A stretch of DNA of 64,000 nt from contig NZ_JAIUCZ020000005.1 of assembly GCF_020176955.2 (NCBI RefSeq), forward strand, positions 1-64,000, in the 5' to 3' direction. Below are positions 1 through 21,949 of the stretch, piece after piece (within the stretch, counting starts at the first letter, position 1; each line of letters starts with the position of its first letter). A model generated the notes under the pieces. The model did no database searches. It had not been told where the DNA came from and saw nothing but the letters and a program-made list of their open reading frames with translations. The translations under genes and the position numbers were made by a program. The DNA comes from Nocardia sp. alder85J. GTDB taxonomy: Bacteria; Actinomycetota; Actinomycetes; Mycobacteriales; Mycobacteriaceae.

Positions 1-13122
<13,122 letters not shown>

Positions 13123-13156
13123 GACGCTGCTCGTCGGCCGAATCCGGCGCTAAAAC

Positions 13157-13170
13157 TAGAACACGTTCTG
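13157..13170. promoter_or_regulatory. KstR-like palindromic operator candidate
   Basis: The 14 bases TAGAACACGTTCTG contain the perfect palindrome AGAAC-AC-GTTCT. They match 13 of 14 positions of the form TAGAACnnGTTCTA known for KstR, the TetR-family repressor of sterol catabolism. The site lies 157 bases upstream of the alcohol dehydrogenase start. The palindrome is seen directly; the regulator is inferred. Confidence 0.45.
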
Positions 13171-13326
13171 TATGGTCGTCATCGGCCACGAAATACTCGC
13201 CGCCGCCGCGGACCCGGCGTCCCGGCCGCGTCGTGAGGCATCCTCGGTATATGCCTCGCAGCGCGGCCGGGCATCCGTCCGGATTCGGTGGCGCCCCGAG
13301 ATCGTCCGGAGAAAGTGAAGTTCGCG

Positions 13327-14454
13327 ATGAAAACCAAAGGCGCCCTGATCTGGGAGTTCAACCAGCCGTGGTCGATCGAGGAGATCGAGATCGGCGCACC
13401 CCGCCGGCACGAGGTCACGATCCAGATGGAGACCGCCGGCCTGTGCCATTCCGACCATCACCTGGTCACCGGGTCGATCCCGATGATGGGCTTCCCGGTG
13501 CTCGGCGGGCACGAGGGCGCCGGCATCGTCACCGAGATCGGCGAGGGTGTGGAGAACTTCGCGGTCGGCGATCACGTCGTGCTGTCGTTCATCCCGTCCT
13601 GCGGCATCTGCCCGTCGTGTCAGTCCGGCATGCGCAATCTGTGCGATCTCGGCGCGGGGCTGCTGGGCGGCGCCTCGGTCAGCGACGGCTCCTTCCGCGT
13701 CCAGGCCCGCGGCCAGAACGTGTTCCCGATGGCGCTGCTGGGCACCTTCTCGCCCTATATGGTCGTGCACGAGAGTTCGGTGGTGAAGATCGATCCGTCG
13801 ATCCCGTTCGAGGTGGCCTGCCTGGTCGGCTGCGGTGTCACCACCGGCTACGGCTCGGCGGTCCGCACCGCCGACATCCGCCCCGGCGAGGACGTCGCCG
13901 TGATCGGCATCGGCGGGCTCGGCATCGCCGCGCTCCAAGGCGCGGCCAACGCCGGGGCCCGCTACATCTTCGCGGTCGACCCGGTGGAGTGGAAGCGCGA
14001 GCAGGCCCTGAAATTCGGCGCCACCCATGCCTTCCCGACGATCCAGGAGGCCACCGCCGCGTGCGCGGAGATCACCGCCGGGGGCATGGCGAAGAAGGTG
14101 ATCGTGACGGTCGGGCACGCCGAGGGCAAGGAGGTCGACAACTGGCTGGGCATCACCGCCAAGGGCGGCACCTGCGTCGTCACCGCGATGGGCAGCCTGA
14201 TGGACAACGCGGTCACGCTGAACCTGTCGATGCTGACCCTGCTCCAGAAGAACTTGCAGGGCACCATCTTCGGCGGCGGCAACCCGCACTACGACATCCC
14301 CCACCTGCTGTCGATCTACCGGGCCGGCAAGCTGAACCTGGACGACATGGTGACCCGGGAGTACCGGCTCGAGGAGATCAACGACGGATACCGGGACATG
14401 CTGGAGGGACGCAACATTCGCGGCGTCATCCGCTACACCGACGCCGATCGGTGA
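13327..14454 (+). CDS. NDMA-dependent-type zinc alcohol dehydrogenase
   Basis: Medium-chain zinc alcohol dehydrogenase of about 375 residues. The N terminus has the catalytic zinc ligand region (GLCHSDHH) and the GHEGAG motif. A Cys cluster (PSCGICPSC..MRNLC) forms the structural zinc site, and GIGGLG is the Rossmann nucleotide-binding motif. Overall it looks like the actinobacterial class III-like family that holds its cofactor tightly and is assayed with N,N-dimethyl-4-nitrosoaniline. The ATG at 13327 is chosen because GGAGAAAG lies 11 bases upstream; the reading frame runs further back but lacks a better site. A strong hairpin follows the stop codon, so the gene is probably monocistronic. 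The substrate cannot be told from sequence; a sterol or lipid alcohol would fit the KstR-like site upstream. Confidence 0.9.
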   Translation: MKTKGALIWEFNQPWSIEEIEIGAPRRHEVTIQMETAGLCHSDHHLVTGSIPMMGFPVLGGHEGAGIVTEIGEGVENFAVGDHVVLSFIPSCGICPSCQSGMRNLCDLGAGLLGGASVSDGSFRVQARGQNVFPMALLGTFSPYMVVHESSVVKIDPSIPFEVACLVGCGVTTGYGSAVRTADIRPGEDVAVIGIGGLGIAALQGAANAGARYIFAVDPVEWKREQALKFGATHAFPTIQEATAACAEITAGGMAKKVIVTVGHAEGKEVDNWLGITAKGGTCVVTAMGSLMDNAVTLNLSMLTLLQKNLQGTIFGGGNPHYDIPHLLSIYRAGKLNLDDMVTREYRLEEINDGYRDMLEGRNIRGVIRYTDADR

Positions 14455-14457
14455 CCG

Positions 14458-14486
14458 TGCCGGTCACCGGAAACCGGTGACCGGCA
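14458..14486 (+). terminator. Intrinsic terminator hairpin
   Basis: A perfect 13-bp stem, TGCCGGTCACCGG paired with CCGGTGACCGGCA, closes on the three-base loop AAA. It starts four bases after the alcohol dehydrogenase stop codon. There is no T-tract, as is common for actinobacterial hairpin terminators. Confidence 0.75.
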
Positions 14487-14553
14487 GCGGAAAAGGGGTG
14501 ACCGGCGGCGGCGCCGGGCATCGTCGATCGGTGCCACCGCCGGTCGGGACGGG

Positions 14554-15045
14554 TCAGCCCATGGGGACGAGGTCGCGCACGCCGGCCAGCTGGGCCAGCG
14601 GCAGACCTCCGCGGAACACCTCGGTGCGGCCGATGACGGGCCCGCCGATGGCGGCGGCCGCGAACGCCTGCGCCTTGAAGGCCCGCGCGGCCACGCTCAG
14701 CTCGTGCTGCACCGAGCCGATGCGAGCGTCCAGTTCGCTGGGGCAGGTGTCGCCCCACACCGTGACCTCGGCGGTGCCGTGGTCGAGCGCGTCGAGCACG
14801 CCGCAGCGCACCCGCGCATCGACCTCGAACAGGTCGGCGGCCACCGCGATCGCGTGCGGCATCGGCCCGTGTGCCTGGGAGGTCAGCGACTGCTCCAGCT
14901 CCAGGACGGTGGCGCCGAGGATCTGCAACGGCCGCGCGTCCTCGCTGCCGGAGATCAGTACGGTGACGTCCCAGCCGGCCATCACCCGATCGAACATCCA
15001 TCCCCCGACATTCCGCACGGCGTCGACCATGCTCGGCGCCACCAC
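14554..15045 (-). CDS. Conserved hypothetical protein downstream of TetR
   Basis: Soluble protein of about 163 residues with no motif I can assign. It begins VVAPSMVDAVRNVGGWMFDRV and then has a segment about a DVTVLISGSEDARPLQIL core, suggesting an alpha/beta fold. The frame stays open to an ATG at 15153, but that part lies within the end of the TetR gene and reads as low-complexity shadow. I therefore favour GTG 15045 or 15042, close to the TetR stop at 15060. It is probably co-transcribed with the TetR gene and under the same operator. The start is uncertain. Confidence 0.6.
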   Translation of the reverse strand: MVAPSMVDAVRNVGGWMFDRVMAGWDVTVLISGSEDARPLQILGATVLELEQSLTSQAHGPMPHAIAVAADLFEVDARVRCGVLDALDHGTAEVTVWGDTCPSELDARIGSVQHELSVAARAFKAQAFAAAAIGGPVIGRTEVFRGGLPLAQLAGVRDLVPMG

Positions 15046-15059
15046 CGCCAGCCGATATC

Positions 15060-15677
15060 TCAGATCGTGCTTGCGGGCGTGAGCTCGCGCTCGAGCGAGC
15101 GGGCGTACTCCTTGAACACCGTGGTCAGCGGAATCGAGGGGTCGAGCAGCCATGAGGTTTCCATCCCGTTGAGAAAAGCGACAACTTCCACAGCCTTGAC
15201 GGCCGGATCAATGTCGGTGCGGAACCGACCGTCACGCTGACCGCGCTGAATCCCCTCCGATACGGAGGCGAGGGCGGCGCGATAGCGTTCGAGCAGGCGT
15301 TCGTGCAGCGGGGCGTCCGGCTCCAGATTCTCCGTGAGCAGTACGGCGAACATGCCTACCAGGTCCGGGGAGCGCCTGAACCGATCGGCGACATTCTCGA
15401 TGGAAACGATGATGTCGCCTTCTTGGTCCGCGTGCATTTCGTCGTCGGTGTCACGGGCTTCGAGCACAGCTTGCAGCAACTGCTCCTTGGACTCGAAGTG
15501 GTGCAGCAACCCCGCCGGGGTGACGCCGGCCGCACGCGCGATCTGAGCGAGTGTGGTACTCCGCCACCCATTGCGCGCGAGCAGGCGCTGGGCGACGGCG
15601 AGAATCTGCAGCTTACGTTCCTCACCCTTCGCGAGAAGAGTGTCGTAAGGACGTGCAGTGGGCCGCTGACCGGACAC
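15060..15677 (-). CDS. TetR family transcriptional regulator
   Basis: Repressor of about 205 residues. The N-terminal helix-turn-helix is clear (TTLAQIARAAGVTPAGLLHHF, roughly residues 41-61), and the rest is a variable helical ligand domain. The start is GTG 15677, with AAAGGAG seven bases upstream. A perfect 10-bp inverted repeat 20 bases upstream of the start is the likely autoregulatory operator. The hypothetical gene just downstream on the same strand is the most likely co-regulated partner. The ligand is unknown. Confidence 0.93.
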   Translation of the reverse strand: MSGQRPTARPYDTLLAKGEERKLQILAVAQRLLARNGWRSTTLAQIARAAGVTPAGLLHHFESKEQLLQAVLEARDTDDEMHADQEGDIIVSIENVADRFRRSPDLVGMFAVLLTENLEPDAPLHERLLERYRAALASVSEGIQRGQRDGRFRTDIDPAVKAVEVVAFLNGMETSWLLDPSIPLTTVFKEYARSLERELTPASTI

Positions 15678-15696
15678 CGAACTCCTTTGTTCGAAT

Positions 15697-15722
15697 CAAC
15701 CTACTGAACACACAGTAGGTTG
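15697..15722. promoter_or_regulatory. TetR operator: 10-bp inverted repeat
   Basis: CAACCTACTG at 15697-15706 and CAGTAGGTTG at 15713-15722 are perfect inverted repeats separated by six bases. The geometry is typical of a TetR dimer site. It lies directly upstream of the TetR start codon at 15677. Confidence 0.8.
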
Positions 15723-15852
15723 GTTTTGCCGCTGTGACAAGGGTCTCATCGGGAAATCTCGAGCTACCTCCCACCAGCGCCGATACGGCCAGGAGCGGGC
15801 ATACCGACTCGCACCCGCAGCCACACCCCGGCACACCGCACGGTCCGGCGGG

Positions 15853-16010
15853 TCACTCCGCCGCCGGCGCGGGGGCCGAAGCGGGCGCCGCGTGCTTGCT
15901 CACCGAGTAGGTGGAGTTGCGGCCGTCGGTGGTCAGCCGATACCGCTGCCGGATCCGGTCACGACGACCACCTTGCCGTCGAGTTTCCTTGCGCTGCTCT
16001 CCTTCTCGTG
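15853..16010 (-). pseudogene. Decayed short-chain dehydrogenase remnant
   Basis: Reading leftwards on the minus strand, one frame gives KLDGKVVVVTGSGSGIG, the typical first strand and TGxxxGIG cofactor motif of an SDR, followed at once by a stop. About 40 bases on, the next frame gives STYSVSKHAA, resembling the YxxxK active-site segment that normally lies about 130 residues later. An AAGGAG stands upstream, but the codon at the expected start is GCA. Together these look like an SDR gene reduced by an internal deletion, a frameshift and start loss. Chance resemblance of the second part cannot be excluded. Confidence 0.5.
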
Positions 16011-16139
16011 TGCATCGGTCAGACGCCGGCCGGGCGCAGAGGGGCCGGCGGGCGGATCCCGACATCCCATCCGGCCGCGTGGCGGCCGTCGCGCACGGCG
16101 AATTGGCAGCCGCGGCGCGCGGCTGCCTAGGATTCCGGC

Positions 16140-16835
16140 ATGCCAGCACGCCAGCAGGGGAATCCGGAGGAGGTGCGGCCGGCGACGCCGGGCAGCCGCG
16201 ACCGCTCCAATTCCAAGGGCGCCGCGACCCGGCAACTCATCCTCGAAACGGCCGAGCGATTGTTCGCCGAGCGCGGTATCGAGGCCGTACCGTTGCGCGA
16301 TATCGCCGTGGCCGCCGGGCAGCGCAACAATGTCGCCGTTCAGTACCACTTCGGTGACCGGGAGACCCTGATCAAGGCGATCGTGTCGTACCGGGCCGCG
16401 CACAGCGAGCAGATCCGGACCGAGATGCTCGCGGATCTGCTGGCCGCGGACCGGCCGCCGCAGGCCCGGGATCTGGTGCGCGCCTTCGTCGTCTCGCTGA
16501 CCGGACATCTGGCGGAGGACAACCACTACCTGGCGTTCCTGTCCCGGCACATCATCGAGCGGGGCGGCTACACCGGGCTGGAAGGCGTGGCCGGGTCCAG
16601 CATCGTCCCCACGTTCCTGGCGCTGCTGGCCCGGCTGCTGCCGGAGCACCCGCAGGCCGTGCTGCACGAGCGGTGGATGACCATCATGACCACCACCGCG
16701 CACACGTTGTCCCGCTACCAGACCGCCCAGCGCACCGGCGAATTACCGGCCGCACTGCCGGATCTGATCGACGATCTGGTGAGTTTCCTTGCCGCGGGCC
16801 TGGAGTCGACGGTGACCAGGCCCGCGGCACGGTGA
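16140..16835 (+). CDS. TetR family transcriptional regulator
   Basis: Regulator of 231 residues with a charged N-terminal extension of about 25 residues. The helix-turn-helix follows (LRDIAVAAGQRNNVAVQYHFG, about residues 60-80), then a helical effector domain with an RHIIERGG segment seen in several actinobacterial lipid-related TetR proteins. The start ATG 16140 falls in the sequence ggcATGCCAGC. It is convergent with the P450 gene, whose stop lies 13 bases away. Target unknown; the neighbouring P450 and SDR genes are candidates. Confidence 0.9.
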   Translation: MPARQQGNPEEVRPATPGSRDRSNSKGAATRQLILETAERLFAERGIEAVPLRDIAVAAGQRNNVAVQYHFGDRETLIKAIVSYRAAHSEQIRTEMLADLLAADRPPQARDLVRAFVVSLTGHLAEDNHYLAFLSRHIIERGGYTGLEGVAGSSIVPTFLALLARLLPEHPQAVLHERWMTIMTTTAHTLSRYQTAQRTGELPAALPDLIDDLVSFLAAGLESTVTRPAAR

Positions 16836-16848
16836 GTGGTGGCCGCGC

Positions 16849-18201
16849 TCAGACGGCGGCCGAATCCCGGCGGACGGTGACCGGTTCGGCCAGACGCTGC
16901 TCGTCGCAGACGCGTTGCAGCTTCTCCAGGGTCTCGTCCAGGCCCGCCCCGAGGCGAGGGCCGGGGGTGAAGGTCGCGGGCAGTTTCCGCATGCCCTGGA
17001 TGATGCCGATCGTCTCGTAGTGCACCGTGCCCGCGGGATCGCACCGGTAGTCCGGCATCCGATCCAGCACCGCGAGCAGCATCCGCTTGAAGATGGTGCG
17101 CGCCACGTTCGATCCGATGCAGCGGTGTACGCCGAGCCCGAAGCTGTAGTGCCGGTTACCCTTCCGCTCCAGGTCGATCTCGTTCGGACGCTCGAACACC
17201 GCGGGGTCCCGGTTGGCCATCGCCCACGAGAGCCACAGCCGCTCACCCTCTTTGAACTGCCGGCCACCCACCTCGCAGTCCTCCGCGAAGGTCCGGCCGT
17301 CGCCGGGCGCAGGGGTGAAGTAGCGCAGGAACTCCTCGGTGGCGGAATCGAGCAGCAGTTCGCGTTCGCGGGCGAGCAGCGTGCGCTGATCCGGGTTCTC
17401 GCCGAGCCATTCCAGCGCGTGCGCGGTCAGCGCGGTGGTGGTGTCGAAGCCACCGCCGATGATCAGCGCGAGCATGCCCAGCGCGTCGTCGTCGGAGATC
17501 GGCACGCCGACGAGGCTGGCGCGGGCGACGGCGTCGATCATGCCCGGCCGCGGATTCGCCTTGATCTCCAGGTAATTCGCGAGCAGGTCGGCGCGCATGA
17601 CCTTGCTCATCTCCACCACCCGCGCCATGTCCGGCGAGGTCGGCGGCGTGTAGACCGAGGCGTGCGCGGGCTCGTTGTAGATGGTCCACTTCCGCAGCGG
17701 GATGCCCAGCATCGCCAGCGTGAGCACGGCGGGTACGACATTGGCGAGATCGTCGACGAAGTCGATCCGCCCGGACTCGATGTGCTCGTCGATGGCGGCG
17801 CGAACCACCTCGTCGATCACCGGAATCCAGCGCTGCACCGCCGCCGGGGACAGATGCGGATTGAGGACCGCGCGCAGATCCTTCTGTTCCGGCGGGTCCA
17901 TCTCCAGGATTCCGGAGCGGATCATGTCGGGACGGTTGGGCGCGGGGATCGAGATTCCCTTGTACCCCTTGCGTTCTCCCTTGGGATCGTGGTCGTTGGA
18001 CAGGTGCGGGCAGCGCGAGAGCTCGAACACCTCGCGATTGCCCGCGGCCACCCAGTGCCCGGCGTAGGTGTCGGTCCAGGCGACCGGGCACTGCTGCTGC
18101 ATGTCCTCGGTGATGTCGGCGAACCGTCCCCGATACTGCGGGGCGTGCCGGTCGAAGTGGTAGGTCGGCTGCCGGTGCGCCCCGGCGGTCTCCGCGGTCA
18201 T
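16849..18201 (-). CDS. Cytochrome P450
   Basis: Soluble bacterial P450 of 450 residues, a heme mono-oxygenase needing a ferredoxin partner that is not in the window. The I-helix shows GGGFDTTT (the AGxDTT position). The K-helix ExxR is in EEFLR. The heme loop FGLGVHRCIGSN places the axial Cys at about residue 361. The minus-strand order is SDR, then P450, with 45 bases between them, so they are probably one operon read from the promoter region near 19.1-19.3 kb. The P450 may hydroxylate a lipid or terpenoid that the SDR then oxidises; the substrate is not evident. Confidence 0.95.
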   Translation of the reverse strand: MTAETAGAHRQPTYHFDRHAPQYRGRFADITEDMQQQCPVAWTDTYAGHWVAAGNREVFELSRCPHLSNDHDPKGERKGYKGISIPAPNRPDMIRSGILEMDPPEQKDLRAVLNPHLSPAAVQRWIPVIDEVVRAAIDEHIESGRIDFVDDLANVVPAVLTLAMLGIPLRKWTIYNEPAHASVYTPPTSPDMARVVEMSKVMRADLLANYLEIKANPRPGMIDAVARASLVGVPISDDDALGMLALIIGGGFDTTTALTAHALEWLGENPDQRTLLARERELLLDSATEEFLRYFTPAPGDGRTFAEDCEVGGRQFKEGERLWLSWAMANRDPAVFERPNEIDLERKGNRHYSFGLGVHRCIGSNVARTIFKRMLLAVLDRMPDYRCDPAGTVHYETIGIIQGMRKLPATFTPGPRLGAGLDETLEKLQRVCDEQRLAEPVTVRRDSAAV

Positions 18202-18246
18202 TGCTGTCGTACCTCGTATTCGGCTGTGGTGGAGGGGAACCGGCGC

Positions 18247-19080
18247 TCAGCCGTCGACGAAAACGCTCGTGTAATCGTCGAACACGCCGGTGAACATGGC
18301 CGTCGGGGTGAGCGGACGGTCGGCGACGGTGGTCATGATGCCCTCGCGGTGCGCGAGGTGGACCATGCTCTCCAGCTGCCCCGAATAGTCGACGGGCCGC
18401 GCGAGCATCCAGGCGATGCCCTCCGCGGCGCACGCCGACGGCTCCCAGCCGGTGTGATCCACGGTCGGCATGTTGGCGAGGGTGCCCTCGGAGGCGACCG
18501 GCGCGTCGATACGGAAGCAGTTGATCGCGATGCGGTCCCCGGCGAGCTGCCGGGCCAGATCGACGGTCATCCGCTCCAGCGCCACCTTGGCCATGCCGTA
18601 GGACATCAGTCCGGGCACCGGCTTCAGGGCCGCCAGCGACGACACGTTGAGGATGCGGCCCTCACCCGCGGCGCGCAGATGCGGCACGGCGTGCCGGGCC
18701 GCGGTCATCGGGGCGTCGAGATCGATGGCGAACACCAGATCGTGCCGTTGCTGCGAAATGTCCAGGTCGCCGACGAAGGTGACCGCGGCATTGTTGACCA
18801 GCACATCCAGCCGGCCCAGCGCGGCGACGGTGTTCTCCACCATGGCCCCGACCTGTTCCCGGCTCGAGAGATCGACCGGAATCGCCACCGCGGTACCGCC
18901 CGCGGCCCGGATACGCTCGACCACATCGTCGAGGGTGCCGGGCGTCCGCCGCGGCTGATCCCGGGTCGAGCGCGCGGCGCACGCCACCGCGTACCCCTGG
19001 GCAGCCAGCGCCACGGCCGTCGCCGCACCCACGCCGCGGCTGGCGCCGGTCACCAGCGCCACCTTCGCGCCGGCGCTCAT
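18247..19080 (-). CDS. Short-chain dehydrogenase/reductase (SDR)
   Basis: NAD(P)-dependent oxidoreductase of 277 residues. It has the classical TGASRGVG cofactor loop near residue 12, NNAAV, and the active-site Ser (NVSS) and YGMAK. The C-terminal region is longer than in minimal SDRs and carries WMLARPVDYSGQ. The ATG at 19080 begins MSAGAKVALVTG, which puts the Rossmann strand at the N terminus as expected; a longer open frame upstream looks non-coding. It heads the operon with the P450 at 16849-18201. Confidence 0.92.
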   Translation of the reverse strand: MSAGAKVALVTGASRGVGAATAVALAAQGYAVACAARSTRDQPRRTPGTLDDVVERIRAAGGTAVAIPVDLSSREQVGAMVENTVAALGRLDVLVNNAAVTFVGDLDISQQRHDLVFAIDLDAPMTAARHAVPHLRAAGEGRILNVSSLAALKPVPGLMSYGMAKVALERMTVDLARQLAGDRIAINCFRIDAPVASEGTLANMPTVDHTGWEPSACAAEGIAWMLARPVDYSGQLESMVHLAHREGIMTTVADRPLTPTAMFTGVFDDYTSVFVDG

Positions 19081-19367
19081 CGGGAACCGCCGTTCGCGCG
19101 GCTCGCGGCCGATCCGTCCCGGCGGAACACCTGCGATGCTGCGGTTCTGGTGCGTGTAGTCACGGATTGTCCTTCGCGGGAGAGGGTCAGGGGCGAATCG
19201 GCGGATGGCCCGAAGGGCGAACGGCGCCGGACGGTGTACTCGGCCGACCGGCGGCCATGTGTCCCCGGTCACCTATGGTAATCACGTTCTCTATTTTCGC
19301 AAGTGCAATATAGTTGACCAGGTTGACGGAAGGAGGCCAGGCCGGGCGAGGGCAGTACGCTCATCGG

Positions 19368-21077
19368 ATGGAAAGGGGACGATCGGTGCCGGAGGTTGCG
19401 CGTCCGCTGCTCGATCGGGCGTGGCGCGACACCCTGCCCGGCGGACGCAAGACGGCGCACCTGCTGGCGGCGGGGCTGCGCCGCCGCATCCTCAACGGCG
19501 ACCTGGAGGTCGGCCACCGGCTGCCCCCGGAGACGGAACTGTCCGTCGCCCTGGACGTCTCGCGGGAGACCCTGCGGGAGGCATTGCGCATCCTGGAATC
19601 CCAGTCGCTGATCGAGATGCGCCGGGGCCGCGGCGGCGGCCCGGTCGTCCGGCGGCCGGATCTGGTCGCCACCGGCCGGTACGTGGCGCTGCTGTTGCAG
19701 GTGCGCGGCGCCACCCTCGCGGATCTGCGCGAGGTGCGCGCGATCCTGGAACCGCCGGCGGCCCAACGCTTCGCCGAGACCTGTGGCGAGGAGGGCCTGG
19801 ACTATCTGACCACCCTGCACGAGGCCGAACGCGCGGCCGCGGGTGATCCGCTGACCTTCGCCACCGCCTCGGCCGTCTTCGACCAGGGCGTGGTGGAACT
19901 GTCCGGCAACCGCTGCCTCGGCGTCATCGCGGGCGTGCTCCGGGAGATCTACAAGGCCCAGGTCTATGCCGCGCTGATCACCCCCGGCGCCGCCTCGGCC
20001 ACCGCGACCCGCCGAATCATCGCCGCGCACCACGACTTCCTGAAGGCGGCCCGCCGCCGCGACGGCCCGCGCGCCCGCCGCGCCTGCACCGACCACCTCG
20101 ACCGCACTCACCGCCTGGTCACCGCCGGCCGCCGGGGCCGTCGCCCGATCGACATCACGCCGTGGTGGCGCGCCCAATTCGACGACCACCCCCGCCACAC
20201 CTCCGGCACTCCACCCGGCCACGCCGGCGACGGGACGGCCGCCGATACACCCGATCGGTTCTCCGCCAGTTCACCCGCGCGCCCGTCCGACCGCACACCG
20301 GGTCGCATTTCCGGCCGGGCGAACCGCCACGCCTCCGGCGTTGCGCCCGGCCGGGCGGCGGCGGCCGTGGCGAGCGAGATCAGGACGCGCATCGCGGACG
20401 GCAGTCTGGGGGCCGGTGCGCGGCTGCCCCGGGTGGCCGACCTGACCGCCGAATTCGGTGTCTCCCGGCCGACATTGCGGGAGGGGCTGCGCATTCTGGA
20501 GACGGAGCAGTTGCTCGGTCTGCGGGCCGGGGAGCGGGACGGCGCGACCATCCGGCATCCGTCCCCGATGGTCGCCGCGCAGCTGGCCGGCACCGTGCTG
20601 GAGTCCCGCCACGTCACCCTCGCCGATTTCTCCCGGACGCTGCGGACGATCGAGCCGCTGCTGATGCGCTCGGCCGCCGCGACCCTGGATCCGGCCGTGC
20701 TCGCGACCCTGCACACGCTGGAATCCGAACTGGCCCAGCACATCGCGGACACCCCGCGCTTCGTGCAGACCTGGCGGCGGGCGGTGTTCGAGATCCTCAC
20801 CGGCCTGCGCAACCCGGCCCTCGCCGTCGTGGCCGAGATGCTGCAATGGGTGCGCGGCGGCACCGAGATCGCGGTGGCCGCCGATGCCGCGGACCTGCCC
20901 TGGGTCACCGCCACGAATCGCAAGGCGCAGACCATGTTCGCCGAACTGGTCGGCGCGCTCGCCGAGCGCGACGGCGAGCGCGCCGAGACGGTGTGGGCCG
21001 AATGCCTCACCGTCCACAGCTCTTTCATCGAACCCTCCGATCTCGGCCGGCGGCTCGTGGTCGACCTGGTCGAGTGA
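19368..21077 (+). CDS. Tandem-duplicated GntR/FadR-type regulator
   Basis: One continuous frame of about 569 residues holds two complete GntR-FadR regulators. The first half has a winged helix (LPPETELSVALDVSRETLREAL) and an all-helical FCD-like effector domain ending near residue 250. A Pro/Thr/Ser/Gly-rich linker of about 70 residues follows. The second half has another winged helix (LPRVADLTAEFGVSRPTLREGL) and a second effector domain. FadR regulators are normally about 240 residues and bind DNA as dimers, so this is a covalent pseudo-dimer. The start ATG 19368 (MERGRS) is preferred over TTG 19314, the only start further upstream. The gene is divergent from the SDR-P450 operon, which is its most likely target. 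Confidence 0.9.
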   Translation: MERGRSVPEVARPLLDRAWRDTLPGGRKTAHLLAAGLRRRILNGDLEVGHRLPPETELSVALDVSRETLREALRILESQSLIEMRRGRGGGPVVRRPDLVATGRYVALLLQVRGATLADLREVRAILEPPAAQRFAETCGEEGLDYLTTLHEAERAAAGDPLTFATASAVFDQGVVELSGNRCLGVIAGVLREIYKAQVYAALITPGAASATATRRIIAAHHDFLKAARRRDGPRARRACTDHLDRTHRLVTAGRRGRRPIDITPWWRAQFDDHPRHTSGTPPGHAGDGTAADTPDRFSASSPARPSDRTPGRISGRANRHASGVAPGRAAAAVASEIRTRIADGSLGAGARLPRVADLTAEFGVSRPTLREGLRILETEQLLGLRAGERDGATIRHPSPMVAAQLAGTVLESRHVTLADFSRTLRTIEPLLMRSAAATLDPAVLATLHTLESELAQHIADTPRFVQTWRRAVFEILTGLRNPALAVVAEMLQWVRGGTEIAVAADAADLPWVTATNRKAQTMFAELVGALAERDGERAETVWAECLTVHSSFIEPSDLGRRLVVDLVE

Positions 21078-21080
21078 GGC

Positions 21081-21899
21081 TCAGGTCAGCCCCACTCCCC
21101 CGTCGACCTGCAACACGTGACCGGTCACGAAGGCGGCCTGCTCCGACGCGAGATAGACGGCGGCGGCGCCGATCTCGGCCGGGCGGGCGACCTGCCGCGC
21201 CAGCGCGGTGCTGCGCCGGAACACGGCCCGCTCCTCGGCCCGGCTGGCCTCGGCATCGGTGAAAAGTCCGGTCCCCGGCCGGAAGCGGCTGCCCGCACTG
21301 GTCTCGGCGGCGAAATCCTCCGGCACCGTGCCGTACGGCGCGATGGCGTTCACGGTCACCCCGCTGCGCCCCACCTCCAGCGCCAGCACCCGGGTGAACG
21401 CGTGCACCGCACCCTTGGCCGCCGAATACACCGCCATGAACGGATCCCCGATCAGCGCCGACATCGACCCGATGTTCACGATCCGCCCGGCGCCGGCCGC
21501 GAGCATGTGCGGCAGCACCGCGTGCGTGCACAACAGCGTGCTGGTGAGATTGACATCCAGATCCGCCTGCCACTGCGCGGGCGTCGTCGACACGAACGGC
21601 GCCACCACGGCATTGCCACCGACGTTGTTGACCAGCACATCGATCGAGCCGAAGCATGCCAGTACCGCGTCGACGAGACCGGACACCTCCGCCGCGACGG
21701 TCACATCCGCGCGTTGCCACAGCACATCGGCCGCACCGCGTTCACCCGCCAGTTCGGCGACCCGCGCGCCGGCCTGCTCGTCCCGGCCGACGAGCACCAC
21801 CCGGGCCCCCTCCTCGGCGAAGGCCAGCGCCGTGGCCCGCCCGATGTTCGCGGTCGCACCCGTCACCACGACCACCTTGTCCCGCAACCCGGTCTCCAT
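21081..21899 (-). CDS. Short-chain dehydrogenase/reductase (SDR)
   Basis: SDR of 272 residues with TGATANIG near the N terminus, NNVGG, the active-site Ser in NIGSMS and YSAAK, and a C-terminal FVTGHVLQVDGG signature. This is the 3-ketoacyl reductase-like classical type. The start METGLRDK at ATG 21899 gives the normal spacing to the first beta strand. It is convergent with the tandem GntR gene, with only three bases between the stops. A 17-bp palindrome 51 bases upstream of the start is probably its operator. Confidence 0.92.
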   Translation of the reverse strand: METGLRDKVVVVTGATANIGRATALAFAEEGARVVLVGRDEQAGARVAELAGERGAADVLWQRADVTVAAEVSGLVDAVLACFGSIDVLVNNVGGNAVVAPFVSTTPAQWQADLDVNLTSTLLCTHAVLPHMLAAGAGRIVNIGSMSALIGDPFMAVYSAAKGAVHAFTRVLALEVGRSGVTVNAIAPYGTVPEDFAAETSAGSRFRPGTGLFTDAEASRAEERAVFRRSTALARQVARPAEIGAAAVYLASEQAAFVTGHVLQVDGGVGLT

Positions 21900-21949
21900 G
21901 AATCCCCGTCCAGCCGTGCGGCAGCGCCGCGTAATCACGATCTACCGAA

